A DNA stretch of 64,000 nt from Bradyrhizobium diazoefficiens (GCF_016616885.1 NZ_CP067102.1:2880501-2944500), one strand, 5' to 3'; counted from the first letter of the stretch, positions 1 through 9,599 are shown. Notes: generated by a model not told the origin, from the sequence alone. Made by a program: numbers and translations.

Positions 1-1
1 G

Positions 2-196
2 TTCAGGCTGGACGAGCTGCGCTTCTCCGGCCATGGCGATCCCCTGGCGGCGCTGGTGCTGTGCGGGGCGCATCGGGCCGATCGGGTGATGGTGGCGGGG
101 AAGTGGGCCGTCGTCGACGGCGCGATCCCGGGACTGGACGTGCCGGACCTCATCCGCCGGCACAGCTCCGCGGCGCGGGCGATGCAGGCGGGGTAA
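2..196 (+). CDS. Probable 8-oxoguanine deaminase / amidohydrolase, C-terminal end (partial)
   Basis: The gene enters from the left edge; only the last 64 residues are visible, ending in TAA. The readable tail runs LDELRFSGHGDPLAALVLCG, then HRADRVMVAGKW. From memory this resembles the C-terminus of 8-oxoguanine deaminases and related ATZ/TRZ amidohydrolases, where such a segment closes the barrel and returns to the small beta-sandwich. These enzymes deaminate 8-oxoguanine to urate. The catalytic metal-binding part lies outside the window, so the substrate is uncertain. It converges on the purine-type ABC importer that follows, which fits a purine-salvage role. Confidence 0.6.
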   Translation, partial: FRLDELRFSGHGDPLAALVLCGAHRADRVMVAGKWAVVDGAIPGLDVPDLIRRHSSAARAMQAG

Positions 197-296
197 AATA
201 GAAAGAGGGGGCGACCACAAGTGCCGGGTGCTTCTGGCCACCCCCTCCGAACCTCCTCCGGGAGGAGCAGGTGATTTAGGCAATGCAAGAAGCGTG

Positions 297-1373
297 CTAC
301 TTGCCCGGCAGCTTGTCGTCGATGCCCTTGACGTAGAAATTCATGCCGAGGATCTGGCCGTCGGCGAGATTGGCGCCGCCCTTGCACTCGACCTCCTTGC
401 CGTCCTGCCCAATCACCGGGCACTTGAACGGATGCAGCTTGCCCGCGGTGATCGCGGCTTGCGCATCCTCGGCGATCTTCTTCACGTCGTCAGGCATGTT
501 GGTATACGGCGCCATCGCGAACATGTGGCTGTCGAGACCGCCCCAGCTGTCCTCGGACTTCCAGGCGCCGTCGAGCTCGGCCTTGACGCGTTCGATGTAG
601 TAGGGGCCCCAGGTGTCGAGGATCGAGGTCAGCTGGGTCTTGGGCCCGAACTTGATCATCTCGGAGTCCTGGCCGAAAGCGAGCTTGCCGCGCTCGCTGG
701 CGATCTGCATCGCGGCGGGCGAATCCGTGTGCTGCATGATGACGTCGGCGCCCTGGTCGATCAGCGCCTTGGCGGCGTCGGCCTCCTTGCCCGGATCGAA
801 CCAGGTGTTGGCCCAGATGATCTTGACCTTGATGTTCGGGTTGATGGTCTGTGCGGCGAGGATCGTCGCGTTGATGCCGGAGACGACCTCGGGAATCGGG
901 AAGGAGCCGATATAGCCGAGCACGCCGGACTTCGACATCTTGGCCGCGATCAGGCCTTGAATGTAGCGGCCCTGATACCATTTGGCCGAATAGGTCGACA
1001 TGTTCTTGTCGCGCTTGTAGCCGGTGGCGTGCTCGAAATGCACGTTCGGATATTTCTTGGCGACCTTCAGCGTCGGGTCCATGTAGCCGAACGACGTCGT
1101 GAAGATCAGCTTGTTGCCGGCGCGGACCAGCTGCTCGATGGCGCGCTCGGCATCGGGTCCCTCCGGCACGTTTTCGAGATAGGTGGTCTCGATCTTGTCG
1201 CCGAGCTCTTTCACGAGAGCCTGGCGGGCAAGCTCATGCTGGTAGGTCCAGCCGAGATCGCCGATCGGGCCGAGGTAAATGAAGCCGACTTTCAGCTTGT
1301 CGGCAGCGGAGGCTGCACTGACGCTCCCGGCGAGCAGAAGGCCGGCAGCCAGCGCAAGAAGTGATTTTCTCAT
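297..1373 (-). CDS. BMP-family ABC transporter substrate-binding protein (nucleoside/purine type), system 1
   Basis: Periplasmic solute-binding protein of the basic membrane protein (BMP, PF02608) family, which feeds NupOPQ-type importers for nucleosides and related compounds. A Sec signal peptide (MRKSLLALAAG... SAASA) is followed by KLKVGFIYLGPIGDLGW, the typical BMP N-terminal strand and ligand loop. About 358 aa, normal for the family. Two ATGs are adjacent (1376 and 1373); GGAG lies 7 nt before the second, which I chose. It is the last gene of a four-gene minus-strand operon, 79 bp after the second permease. BMP proteins also bind other ligands, so the exact substrate is inferred from nearby purine enzymes. 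Confidence 0.9.
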   Translation of the reverse strand: MRKSLLALAAGLLLAGSVSAASAADKLKVGFIYLGPIGDLGWTYQHELARQALVKELGDKIETTYLENVPEGPDAERAIEQLVRAGNKLIFTTSFGYMDPTLKVAKKYPNVHFEHATGYKRDKNMSTYSAKWYQGRYIQGLIAAKMSKSGVLGYIGSFPIPEVVSGINATILAAQTINPNIKVKIIWANTWFDPGKEADAAKALIDQGADVIMQHTDSPAAMQIASERGKLAFGQDSEMIKFGPKTQLTSILDTWGPYYIERVKAELDGAWKSEDSWGGLDSHMFAMAPYTNMPDDVKKIAEDAQAAITAGKLHPFKCPVIGQDGKEVECKGGANLADGQILGMNFYVKGIDDKLPGK

Positions 1374-1452
1374 CATCAATCTCCAAACATCAGGGGAAAG
1401 CCACGATCCGCGACGTGCGCGCCCCATCGCGCACGCCGCGAAAATCAAAACT

Positions 1453-2370
1453 CTAGCGGTCAGGCACGAACACGGTGCCGAGCGCGGCCGGTGCGGTCGA
1501 GCCGCCGGTGCGCGCGCGAGACAACAGCACCAGCACGATGACGGTCGCGAGATACGGCAGCGCCGACATGAATTGCGAGGGGATGCCGACGCCCCAGCCT
1601 TGCGCGTGCAGCTGCAGGATCGTCACCGCGCCGAACAGATAGGCGCCGACCACGAGACGGCCCGGCCGCCAGGACGCGAACACGACCAGCGCCAGCGCGA
1701 TCCAGCCGCGGCCCGCGGTCATGCCCGGAATGAAGAACGGCGTGTAGGCAAGCGGAAGATAGGCTCCCGCAAGTCCGGCGCAGGCGCCGCCGAACATCAC
1801 GGCGAGGGTGCGAATACGCAGCACGGGATAGCCGAGCGCATGCGTGGAGATGTGGTTGTCGCCACAGGCACGGAGGATCAATCCCGCGCGTGTGCGGTAC
1901 AGGAACCACCAGACGCCGATGATGAGTGCGATGGAGAAATAGACGAAGGCGTCTTCGCCGAACAGCACGCGGCCGAGCAGCGGAATGTCGGTGAGGCCTG
2001 GAATGTGGAGATGGATCGCCGGCGTGATGCGCTCGCCGACGAAGCCGGCACCGATCAGGCCCGAGAGACCGACGCCAAGAATGGTCAGCGCGAGCCCTGT
2101 CGCGACCTGGTTGACGGCGAGGCCGAGCGCCATCAGCGCGAAGATCAGCGACATCAGCGTTCCCGCGACGATGCCGAACAGCGCGCCGATCAGAATCGAT
2201 CCCGTCAGCCAGGCGCCGCCAAAACCGCAGGCCGCGCCGACGATCATCATGCCCTCGACGCCGAGGTTGAGCACGCCGGAGCGCTCGGTCACGAGCTCGC
2301 CCGTTGCCGCGATCAGCAGCGGCGTCGAGGCGGCGAGCACCGACAGGATGATGGCTTCAACCAGCTCCAC
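1453..2370 (-). CDS. BMP-type ABC transporter permease, NupQ-like, system 1
   Basis: Inner-membrane permease of the branched-chain/BMP permease family (BPD_transp_2), 305 aa and highly hydrophobic. The N-terminus carries the conserved LITERSG-like block, here ELVTERSGVLNLGVEGMM, near residues 27-44, typical of the shorter permease of nucleoside importers. Its start overlaps the end of the upstream permease by 14 bp, which implies translational coupling. It would pair with the 363-aa permease as a heterodimer and work with the upstream ATPase and the downstream BMP binding protein. Confidence 0.9.
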   Translation of the reverse strand: MELVEAIILSVLAASTPLLIAATGELVTERSGVLNLGVEGMMIVGAACGFGGAWLTGSILIGALFGIVAGTLMSLIFALMALGLAVNQVATGLALTILGVGLSGLIGAGFVGERITPAIHLHIPGLTDIPLLGRVLFGEDAFVYFSIALIIGVWWFLYRTRAGLILRACGDNHISTHALGYPVLRIRTLAVMFGGACAGLAGAYLPLAYTPFFIPGMTAGRGWIALALVVFASWRPGRLVVGAYLFGAVTILQLHAQGWGVGIPSQFMSALPYLATVIVLVLLSRARTGGSTAPAALGTVFVPDR

Positions 2371-3448
2371 GGGCCACCTGACGGTTCGGGAAGACCAGCT
2401 TGAAGCGGTAGAGAATGAGCGAGTCGCAGGCGAGCACGTAGAACAGCAGGATGCCCTGGAAGACCTTGGTGACGTCCAACGGGATCTTCATTGCAATCTG
2501 CGCCTGCTCGCCGCCGATAAAAGTCAGTGCGAGAAAAAGGCCTGCAATTAATATTCCAATCGGGTTCAACCGGCCGAGGAAGGCCACGATGATCGCGGTG
2601 AAGCCGTAGCCGGGCGAGATACCCGGCTGGAGGTGTCCGACAGGGCCCGCGACCTCGATGATGCCGGCAAGGCCAGCCAACGCGCCCGACACCGCGAAGG
2701 TCAGGATGATCAGTTGATGGGCGTTGAAGCCGCCGAACCGTGCCGCGCGCGGCGCGGCACCGACGACGCGGATCTCGAACCCCTTGATGGTGCGCCCGAG
2801 CAGGATTGCTGCCGCCGCAACGACCAGCAGCGCGATGATTGAGCCGAGATGCAGCCGGCCGCCTTCGATCAGCAGCGGCACCGTCGCAACGGAATCGAAC
2901 TCGGCCGTGGTCGGGAAGTTGAAGCCGTTCGGATCGCGCCAGGGGCCGCGGACGAGATAGTCCAGCAGCAGGTCGGCGACATAGACCAGCATCAGGCTGG
3001 TGAGGATTTCGCTGGCGCCGAACTTCACCTTGCAGATCGCCGGGATCAGCGCATAGAGCGCGCCCGCGGCGGCTGCGAGCACGAGCATCGCCGGCAGCAC
3101 CCAGGCGCCGGCGTCGGTGCCTTGCGTCTTCACCGCGATCCAGCTTCCGGCGACGGCCCCGATCAGGAATTGCCCTTCGGCACCAATGTTCCAGGCGTTG
3201 GCGAGATAGCAGATCGACAGCCCGATCGCGATCATCACCAGTGGTGTCGCCTTCACCGCGATCTCCTGGAGCGAATAGCCGTCCGTCAAGGGCGCGATGA
3301 AATAGGCTTGCAGGGCGAGCAGCGGATTCTTGCCGAGGATCGCGAACAGGATGGTCATGGTCACGATCGTCAAGCCGATCGCGATCAGCGGCGAGACCAG
3401 CGCGATCGTGTTGGAGCGCTCAGCGCGCTTCTCAAGCACCAACTGCAT
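2357..3448 (-). CDS. BMP-type ABC transporter permease, NupP-like, system 1
   Basis: Longer permease (363 aa) of the same importer, with many membrane segments and the family block NAWNIGAEGQFLIGAVAGSW near residues 87-106. The start overlaps the stop region of the ATPase gene by 17 bp and the end overlaps the next permease by 14 bp, so the three genes form a tightly coupled unit. The protein would form half of the transmembrane channel for a purine nucleoside or nucleobase. The assignment rests on family motifs and operon order. Confidence 0.9.
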   Translation of the reverse strand: MQLVLEKRAERSNTIALVSPLIAIGLTIVTMTILFAILGKNPLLALQAYFIAPLTDGYSLQEIAVKATPLVMIAIGLSICYLANAWNIGAEGQFLIGAVAGSWIAVKTQGTDAGAWVLPAMLVLAAAAGALYALIPAICKVKFGASEILTSLMLVYVADLLLDYLVRGPWRDPNGFNFPTTAEFDSVATVPLLIEGGRLHLGSIIALLVVAAAAILLGRTIKGFEIRVVGAAPRAARFGGFNAHQLIILTFAVSGALAGLAGIIEVAGPVGHLQPGISPGYGFTAIIVAFLGRLNPIGILIAGLFLALTFIGGEQAQIAMKIPLDVTKVFQGILLFYVLACDSLILYRFKLVFPNRQVARGAG

Positions 3449-5021
3449 GCGCGGCCTCCTTCGGCTCCAGGCTGCTGCCGCCCATCAACAGGCCGAGCTT
3501 TTCGCGTGTCGCATCGGGCGTGGCGAGCGGCTCCGACAAGCGGCCGTGGAACATCACGGCGATACGGTCGGCGATTTCGGCGAGCTCGTCGAGATCCTGG
3601 CTGGTCACCAGCACCGCGGCACCTGCGGTGGCGAGATCAAGCAGCGCCTGCCGGATGACGGCGGCGGCACCGGCATCGACGCCCCAGGTCGGCTGGCTCA
3701 CCACCAGCACAGCTGGATTGCGCAGGATCTCGCGACCCACGATGAATTTTTGCAAGTTTCCGCCGGAGAGGGAGGCTGCTTCCGGATCGCGCTTGGCCTT
3801 GCGCACGTCGAAGGTTTCGGTCGCCTGGTCCACGGTCTTCAGCGTGGCGGCGGTATCGATGAATCCGTGACTGACCATGCCGCTGGCCGCGTGTCCGGTG
3901 AGCAGCGCGTTCTCCGACAGCCTCATGCGCGGTGCGGTGCCGTGCCCGAGCCGCTCTTCGGGCACGAAGGCGGCGCCGAGCTTCCGCCGCTTGGTGATCG
4001 AGAGGTGGCCGGCGGCGATGCCCTCGATCACCACCGTGCTGGGATCCTTCGACAGCCGCTCGCCGGACAGTGCGGCGAAGAGCTCGTCCTGGCCGTTGCC
4101 GGCGACGCCTGCGATGCCGAGGATCTCGCCGCCCTTCAGCTCGAAGGAGATGTGCTCGAGCCGCACACCATGCGCCTCGTCAGGCGGGAGCGAGAGATCG
4201 TTAACGACCAGCCGCGGTATCGTTGTCCGACGTCCGGCGGCCGCCTTCACCTCCCTAATCTCGCCGCCAACCATCATGCGTGCGAGCGAGGCCGCAGTCT
4301 CGAGCCGGGGATTGCAGGTCTGGATCTTCCTGCCGCCGCGCAGGATCGTGGCGGTATCGCAGAGCCGCTTCACTTCCTCGAGCTTATGGCTGATGTAGAG
4401 GATGGCGCGGCCTTCGGCCGTGAGCCGCTCAAGCACGATGAAGAGCTGGTCGGCCTCCTGCGGTGTCAGCACCGCGGTCGGCTCGTCCAGGATCAGGAAT
4501 TTCGGGTCCTGCATCAGCGCGCGGACGATCTCGATGCGCTGGCGTTCACCGACGGAGAGCTGCCAGACCTCGCGCCTGGGATCAAGCGGCAGGCCATAGG
4601 TCTTCGACACCTGCTCCAGCCGTGCCGACATGTCCTTGAAGGATTCCTTGCCGTCGAGCCCAAGCGCAACGTTCTCGGCGACGGTGAGATTGTCGAACAG
4701 CGAAAAGTGCTGGAACACCATGCCGATGCCGCGGCTGCGCGCTTCCGACGGGCCGGACAGGACGATTCGATCGCCCTGCCAACGGATCTCGCCGGCAGAG
4801 GGCTGGATCAGCCCATAGATCGCCTTCACCAGTGTCGACTTGCCGGCGCCGTTCTCACCGAGCAAGGCGTGGATTTCCTTCGGCCAGATGTCGACGTCGA
4901 TGGAATCGTTGGCGAGGAAATCCCCATAGCGTTTGGTGAGCCCCACCGTCCTGAGTAACGGGGACTCGCCGGAATGCGGGCCGTTAGGCGTCGGATCTAA
5001 CATTCGCTGGTACGCTTGCAT
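3432..5021 (-). CDS. BMP-type ABC transporter ATP-binding protein (tandem ABC domains), system 1
   Basis: Cytoplasmic ATPase of 529 aa with two fused ABC domains, as in NupO/YufO and sugar importers of the RbsA class. The first domain has an intact Walker A ([16 protein letters not shown]), signature (LSVGERQR) and Walker B ([13 protein letters not shown]). In the second, Walker A is degenerate (GIAGVAGNGQDELF) and the signature is LSGGNLQKFIVGRE, which is usual for this class. It is the first gene of the four-gene operon. The ATG at 5021 has GAGG upstream but at a long spacing; an ATG six codons further in is an alternative. Confidence 0.9.
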   Translation of the reverse strand: MQAYQRMLDPTPNGPHSGESPLLRTVGLTKRYGDFLANDSIDVDIWPKEIHALLGENGAGKSTLVKAIYGLIQPSAGEIRWQGDRIVLSGPSEARSRGIGMVFQHFSLFDNLTVAENVALGLDGKESFKDMSARLEQVSKTYGLPLDPRREVWQLSVGERQRIEIVRALMQDPKFLILDEPTAVLTPQEADQLFIVLERLTAEGRAILYISHKLEEVKRLCDTATILRGGRKIQTCNPRLETAASLARMMVGGEIREVKAAAGRRTTIPRLVVNDLSLPPDEAHGVRLEHISFELKGGEILGIAGVAGNGQDELFAALSGERLSKDPSTVVIEGIAAGHLSITKRRKLGAAFVPEERLGHGTAPRMRLSENALLTGHAASGMVSHGFIDTAATLKTVDQATETFDVRKAKRDPEAASLSGGNLQKFIVGREILRNPAVLVVSQPTWGVDAGAAAVIRQALLDLATAGAAVLVTSQDLDELAEIADRIAVMFHGRLSEPLATPDATREKLGLLMGGSSLEPKEAAHAVGA

Positions 5022-5584
5022 GGGATGAAGTGCCTCAATACTGGGCTAGTTTGAACCGCCGCGTAAGGTGTGAAAATGCGTCATCCCTTGCTCAACGCTT
5101 CGGCAGGAGGCCGGTCGCGCGAGTCGCGGCTGTTTCCAGACGCCAGGCGTCCCCAACTGTCCCCACACGGCTCTTGCGGTCGCGCGCTGCACGTGGCGGC
5201 TGTTGCAAATTTGTGACGGTTCAAGCCAAATCGGAACCCGCTATGCAGGCTTGACGTGAAGTTGAGCAACGTCGCGCCATCGCTCGTATGCATTTCGTCG
5301 TGACGGCGGCGACTGTCTTCGACAGTCGCGGTTGGGTCGTCGCGTTGACGCAAAAGACAAACAGAATCAAACGGGAATGTTCGGCAATGGCGTCTCCGGC
5401 GTTGTCGACGGCCGCTGATGGTGCGGCACCAAACCCCTCAAGATTCCGCAGTGAAACGCGGCGCGCTGCCGAAACAAGCGGCATGCCTTGAAAAAAGTTG
5501 AGGCTTCTCACTCCGGAACTTCAGCGCAAGTGTCGCACCCAAGGGGACGTTGATTTTACGTGTCCAAACTTGGGGGTATTCAGG
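5022..5584. other. Divergent intergenic region between the importer operon and the Tsx-like channel gene
   Basis: About 560 bp without a convincing gene. It must hold the leftward promoter of importer system 1 and the rightward promoter of the outer-membrane channel gene. Short open frames here lack a ribosome binding site and coding character. I see a TTGACG-like box near 5250 but no clear -10 partner, and no riboswitch-like fold that I can support. Confidence 0.4.
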
Positions 5585-6691
5585 ATGTCGTTTCGTTTCA
5601 AGGCAATTGCAGCAATGGCGCTGTCACTTGCTACGCTGGCCATCGGTGGCTGGACTCATGCGGCGGATCTGCCGGTCAAGGCCGTGAAGAAGGCGTCTGA
5701 CCTCCCGTTTTTCCTCGTGATCGATAACCGCGTGTCGTTCTCCTGGATGCCCAAGGGCACCGATCCCGGCATGTGGAGCGTCCGTCCGGATGGCAGCATC
5801 AACGGCACCACCGCCAAGCAGGTCTACTCCTTCACTCACTTCGACCTCTGGGCCTATGGCACCAATTTCTTCACCATCTCGATGTTCAAGTCGGGCCATA
5901 ACGACCCCGCTTCGCCCTGTACTGCTCCAGGCGTGAACATCAACGGCACCGCCAGCGACTGCGCGGGCGCGACCGAGATCTACGGCCTGTTCCGCTCGAC
6001 CTTCGGCTGGAACGAGATCTTCAACACCAAGGCCTTCACCATGGGGCCGCTCCACAACATCTCGTTCGAAGTCGGTATGGATGCCAACACCGAGAACACC
6101 TTCCTGGCGCCGGCCAAGCGCGACGTCGTCGCCGGTCTGCAGTTCGCCTTCGACCTTCCCTACAAGGGCTACATCAACGTCGCTCCGTTGATGTACTGGG
6201 AGTTCTCGAACCATAACGCCTTCACGCAGTGCGGCCTGTTCGGCGCGGGCGTTGCCGGCGTGACCTGTAACTCCGACGGTAATGTCAGCTACAACCCGAC
6301 CTGGGCCGTCGAAATCAACTACTACATGGACCTCGGCTTCCTGCCGCCGAACATGCAGTTCTGGTCGATCAGCGGCCGCGCCGGCTGGTACGGCCCGAAG
6401 GGCGACTCCAACGGCCTCGCTGCCCTCTCGGGTATTGGCAGGTTCTCCACGGCGTCCAAGACCGAGCTGAACAGCGAGCCGATCCGTCTGACCTTCGACG
6501 CGTCGAAAGCGGCCTGGGGTGACAAGTACTCGCACTTCGTCGACCTCTGGGTTGCCTATCGCTATTGGCAGAACAAGTTCGGCCTCGACCACAACGCCAT
6601 GCCCGGCGTCTGCACGGTCGCCGCGACGGGCCAGAGCACCAAGAGCTGCACCGAGTCGACGGTTTATGGCGGCATTACTGTGAAGTTCTGA
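5585..6691 (+). CDS. Outer-membrane nucleoside-channel-like (Tsx-type) protein
   Basis: Beta-barrel-like outer-membrane protein of 368 aa with an N-terminal signal peptide (MSFRFKAIAAM... THAAD). It is rich in alternating aromatic and polar strands and ends with YGGITVKF, a typical barrel closure with terminal Phe. Segments such as SFTHFDLWAYGTNFF and VDLWVAYRYWQNKFGLDHN recall Tsx-type nucleoside channels. I chose the ATG at 5585 because it begins the signal peptide and has a G-rich stretch about 9 nt upstream; an in-frame ATG at 5498 would bury the signal. Its place between two BMP importers suggests it admits the same nucleosides through the outer membrane. The family call is from recognition only. 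Confidence 0.65.
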   Translation: MSFRFKAIAAMALSLATLAIGGWTHAADLPVKAVKKASDLPFFLVIDNRVSFSWMPKGTDPGMWSVRPDGSINGTTAKQVYSFTHFDLWAYGTNFFTISMFKSGHNDPASPCTAPGVNINGTASDCAGATEIYGLFRSTFGWNEIFNTKAFTMGPLHNISFEVGMDANTENTFLAPAKRDVVAGLQFAFDLPYKGYINVAPLMYWEFSNHNAFTQCGLFGAGVAGVTCNSDGNVSYNPTWAVEINYYMDLGFLPPNMQFWSISGRAGWYGPKGDSNGLAALSGIGRFSTASKTELNSEPIRLTFDASKAAWGDKYSHFVDLWVAYRYWQNKFGLDHNAMPGVCTVAATGQSTKSCTESTVYGGITVKF

Positions 6692-6704
6692 TGGGTACGC
6701 ATGG

Positions 6705-6726
6705 CGCCGCGCGGGAATGCGCGGCG
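6705..6726 (+). terminator. Hairpin after the Tsx-like gene, possible terminator
   Basis: A perfect 8-bp stem CGCCGCGC/GCGCGGCG with loop GGGAAT begins 13 bp after the stop codon and is followed by TCATTT. The tail is only weakly T-rich, so termination is plausible rather than certain. Confidence 0.5.
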
Positions 6727-6736
6727 TCATTTGCGT

Positions 6737-6855
6737 CGTAGGGTGGATTAGCCGAAGGCGTAATCCACCATCTTTTGTTCCCCAGTCGAGAGAGAAGCGG
6801 TGGGTTACGCCCTGCAACCGCGCTTCGCGCAGCCGCAGGGCTCACCCACCCTACG
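6737..6855. repeat. Intergenic repeat with inverted ends (REP-like, Bradyrhizobium type)
   Basis: The left end reads CGTAGGGTGGATTAGCCGAA followed by GGCGTAATCCACC. The right end reads GGTGGGTTACGCC, then ends CTCACCCACCCTACG. The outer ends are inverted copies, and each half contains a GTGGATTA/TAATCCAC-type dyad. From memory, Bradyrhizobium and Rhodopseudomonas genomes carry many copies of such TAGGGTGGATTAGC elements. It lies between the channel gene and the deaminase gene and encodes no protein. Confidence 0.65.
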
Positions 6856-6876
6856 CTTCCGAGTTCGTGGCGCGGT

Positions 6877-7362
6877 CTACTTCGTCCACACGCCGTCGTG
6901 CAGCGCTTCGGCCTCGTCTTCGAGTAGCGGGCCGACCACCGTCGTCGGCCGCTGACCGCTGGCAAAGACCTCACGGCAGGGCAGGTCGAGCGTCGGATTC
7001 TCCGGGTGATTGCCGGTGACGGCGCGCAGGCGGTGCTCGCTGAGGCCGTAGACCACGCGGCCGATGCCGGCCCAGTAGATCGCGCCAGCGCACATCGCGC
7101 AGGGTTCGGCGGAGGAATAGAGCGTTGCGGTCGCCAGCGTCTCGCGGTTGAGCGTGCGACACGCTTCCGTGGCGGCCAGACGCTCGGCATGCGCGGTGCC
7201 GTCGTGGTCCGGCATGTAGCCGTTCTCGGTCTCGATCAGCACCTTGCCGTCAGCATCGACGACGATGCAGCCGAAGGGATGGTTGCCGTGCGTGAGGGAG
7301 CGGCGGGCGACCGCGAAGGACAGACGCAAGAAGTGCTCGTCGCGTTCGGATAGGCCGTCCAT
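6877..7362 (-). CDS. Nucleoside deaminase (CDA/TadA-guanine deaminase fold)
   Basis: Cytoplasmic zinc deaminase of 161 aa. Zinc ligands and the proton shuttle are visible as H58-A-E60 and P87-C-A-M-C91 (SSAEPCAMCAGAIYW), diagnostic of cytidine-deaminase-fold enzymes. Length and the adjoining YWAGIGRVVYGLSE fit guanine deaminase/nucleoside deaminases rather than the tRNA enzyme TadA, though TadA cannot be excluded by eye. It is the last gene of the second importer operon, 13 bp after the ATPase gene, with GGAGG 4 nt before the ATG. The context suggests deamination of an imported purine or guanosine-like compound. Confidence 0.85.
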   Translation of the reverse strand: MDGLSERDEHFLRLSFAVARRSLTHGNHPFGCIVVDADGKVLIETENGYMPDHDGTAHAERLAATEACRTLNRETLATATLYSSAEPCAMCAGAIYWAGIGRVVYGLSEHRLRAVTGNHPENPTLDLPCREVFASGQRPTTVVGPLLEDEAEALHDGVWTK

Positions 7363-7375
7363 CGCGCCTCCGTAG

Positions 7376-8908
7376 TCAATGTCCCGCCATGCGCCGGCCG
7401 ATCTCGGTCAGATCGGCGTCGCTGGTCCGTGCTTCATACACGAATTCGCCGTGGAACATCACCACCAGCCGGTCGGACAGTTCGAGCAATTCGTCGAGAT
7501 CCTCGCTGACGAGCAGCACCGCGGCGCCGCGGTTGCGCGCAGCCATGATCTCGGCGTGAATCTGCGCCACGGCCGCAAAGTCGAGGCCAAAGCAGGGATT
7601 GGCCGCGATCAGCACCTCGACATCGCCCGCAAGCTCGCGGGCGAGCACGGCGCGCTGCACGTTGCCCCCTGATAGCGCCGAGATCGGCGTATCCGGCGTG
7701 CGGGTCTTGATCTTGTACTGGCCAATCTTCTTCGTTGCGTCGTCGCGGAAGGCGCCGCGGTTGAGCCACCAGCCGCCACTGGCGAAGGGTGCGCGGTCGA
7801 ATTCGCGGAAGGCGATGTTGTCGGCGACGCTCATGCCGCCGACGCAGGCGTTCTTCAACGGCTCCTCGGGCAGGAGCGACATCTTGTGGCGCCGCATCTC
7901 TTCGCGGCTGGCGCGATAGGGATCGCCTGCGACTCGGATCTCACCGCCCTCCGCGTCGCGCTGACCGGCCAGGACTTCGACCAGCTGGCGCTGGCCGTTG
8001 CCGGAGACGCCGGCGATGCCGACGATCTCGCCGGCACGCACGGTGAGGGAGACGTCATGCACGGCGATGGCGCCGGCATCGTCGAGCGCACGGACCTTTG
8101 CCAGCTCCAACCGCGCCTGTCCGGCCTCGCCGGTCCGCGGCGGCTGCACGGTCAACTCCTCGGCGCCGATCATGGTGCGCGCCATTGCGTCCGGCGTCAG
8201 CTCGGCAACCCTGCCGGCACCGGCGAGCTTGCCGCGCCGCAGGATCGTGACTTCGTCGGCGAAGGCCATGACCTCGCGGAACTTGTGCGTGATCATCAGG
8301 ATGGTCAGCTCGCCCTCGACGACCATGTCGCGGAGCATGCCGAGCACCTCGTCGGCTTCTGCCGGCGTCAGCACCGAGGTCGGCTCATCCAGGATCAGGA
8401 AGCGGCGCTCCAGATAGAGCTGCTTCAGGATCTCGCATTTCTGCCGCTCGCCGGCCGAGATGTCGGAGACTTTTGCTGAGAGCGGGACCTTGAAGGGCAT
8501 GCGGGCGAGGAACGTTTCGAGCTCCTTCATCTCCCTCGGCCAGCTCACCACGGCCGGCACGTCATCGCGCGCCAGCACGAGGTTTTCGGCGACCGTCATG
8601 GCCGGCACCAGCGTAAAATGTTGGTAGACCATGCCGAGGCCGAGCGCATGCGCGTCCTTCGGATTGGCGATCGCCTGCTCGCGGCCGCCGACGAGGATGT
8701 CGCCTTCGGTCGCGTGGTAATAGCCCATGATGCATTTGACGAGGGTCGACTTGCCGGCGCCGTTCTCGCCGAGCAACGCATGGAACGAGCCGGGCCGCAC
8801 CTTCAGCTCGACATTGTCCAGCGCCAGGAAATCGCCGAAGCGCATGGTCATGGCGATGGCATCGACGCCGAAGGCACCGGAGGGCGGAGGCGGTTCGCCG
8901 ATGATCAC
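7376..8908 (-). CDS. BMP-type ABC transporter ATP-binding protein (tandem ABC domains), system 2
   Basis: ATPase of 510 aa with two ABC domains. Domain 1 has Walker [13 protein letters not shown], signature DISAGERQK and Walker [14 protein letters not shown]. Domain 2 has a degenerate Walker A ([15 protein letters not shown]), signature [14 protein letters not shown] and Walker B-like [12 protein letters not shown], as usual for this class. I chose the GTG at 8908 because it overlaps the stop codon of the upstream hydrolase (GTGA), a coupling junction; a longer open frame starting at 9040 would run deep into that gene. It powers the second purine-type importer. Confidence 0.88.
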   Translation of the reverse strand: MIIGEPPPPSGAFGVDAIAMTMRFGDFLALDNVELKVRPGSFHALLGENGAGKSTLVKCIMGYYHATEGDILVGGREQAIANPKDAHALGLGMVYQHFTLVPAMTVAENLVLARDDVPAVVSWPREMKELETFLARMPFKVPLSAKVSDISAGERQKCEILKQLYLERRFLILDEPTSVLTPAEADEVLGMLRDMVVEGELTILMITHKFREVMAFADEVTILRRGKLAGAGRVAELTPDAMARTMIGAEELTVQPPRTGEAGQARLELAKVRALDDAGAIAVHDVSLTVRAGEIVGIAGVSGNGQRQLVEVLAGQRDAEGGEIRVAGDPYRASREEMRRHKMSLLPEEPLKNACVGGMSVADNIAFREFDRAPFASGGWWLNRGAFRDDATKKIGQYKIKTRTPDTPISALSGGNVQRAVLARELAGDVEVLIAANPCFGLDFAAVAQIHAEIMAARNRGAAVLLVSEDLDELLELSDRLVVMFHGEFVYEARTSDADLTEIGRRMAGH

Positions 8909-9588
8909 GAAATCGCTCCGATGAAGGCATCCGACGTCGAGACAGCGCCGAACACGCCGCCCTGCATCTTGATCATCTTCAGCGCATGGTCGTGGTTGCT
9001 CTTGTCGGTCGCGCCGCAGCAATCGTGCAGCAGCACGCATTCGAAGCCACGGTCGTTGGCCTCGCGCATGGTGGTGTGGACGCAGACATCGGTGGTGATG
9101 CCTGTGAGAACGATGTTCTCGATGCCGCGCACGTGCAGGATCAGCTCCAGATCGGTGGCGCAGAACGAGCCCTTGCCGGGCTTGTCGATAACAGGCTCGC
9201 CCGGCAAGGGGCTAAGCTCCTCGATGATGTCCCAGCCGGGCTCGCCGCGCACCAGGATGCGGCCGCACGGGCCGGGATCGCCGATGCCGGCGCCGATCTG
9301 GCGCGAGCGCCAGCGCTTGTTGGCGGGAAGATCGGAAAGATCGTGGCGGTGGCCTTCGCGGGTATGGATGATGTGAAAGTCTTGCTTGCGCATCGCCGCG
9401 AGCAGCTTCTTGATCGGCTCGATCGGCGCTCGCGTCAGCGACAGATCGTAGCCCATCTTGTCGACGTAGCCGCCGATGCCACAGAAATCGGTCTGCATGT
9501 CGATGATGATGAGCGCGGTGTTTTGCGGACGGAGATCGCCATTGTAGGGCCAGGCGTAAGGCTCGGACTTGATATAGCGCTCGGGCAT
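8905..9588 (-). CDS. Isochorismatase-family cysteine amidohydrolase, biuret-hydrolase-like
   Basis: Cytoplasmic cysteine hydrolase of 227 aa in the isochorismatase-like superfamily. The catalytic triad is visible as D30 ([11 protein letters not shown]), K136 (DKPGKGSF) and C169 (TGITTDVCV). From memory, most of the sequence matches the rhizobial biuret amidohydrolase BiuH, whose triad is D36/K142/C175: the same spacing with a constant offset of six. BiuH hydrolyses biuret to allophanate and ammonia. The gene sits inside the second BMP importer operon, 11 bp after a permease and overlapping the ATPase start. This suggests the imported compound, or a product of it, is a biuret- or ureide-like amide. 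Ureidoacrylate-type amidohydrolase is the main alternative. Confidence 0.8.
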   Translation of the reverse strand: MPERYIKSEPYAWPYNGDLRPQNTALIIIDMQTDFCGIGGYVDKMGYDLSLTRAPIEPIKKLLAAMRKQDFHIIHTREGHRHDLSDLPANKRWRSRQIGAGIGDPGPCGRILVRGEPGWDIIEELSPLPGEPVIDKPGKGSFCATDLELILHVRGIENIVLTGITTDVCVHTTMREANDRGFECVLLHDCCGATDKSNHDHALKMIKMQGGVFGAVSTSDAFIGAIS

Positions 9589-9599
9589 GATTTTGCTCT

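Noticed and set aside
228..1364. 378-codon open frame on the plus strand opposite the BMP binding protein
   Set aside because: Mirror frame of a well-supported minus-strand gene in GC-rich DNA; Arg/Gly/Asp-rich sequence without domain.
3330..4958. 542-codon plus-strand frame opposite the ABC ATPase
   Set aside because: Antisense shadow; the minus strand has complete Walker and signature motifs.
5624..6817. 397-codon minus-strand frame opposite the Tsx-like gene
   Set aside because: Antisense shadow, no ribosome site, random-looking sequence.
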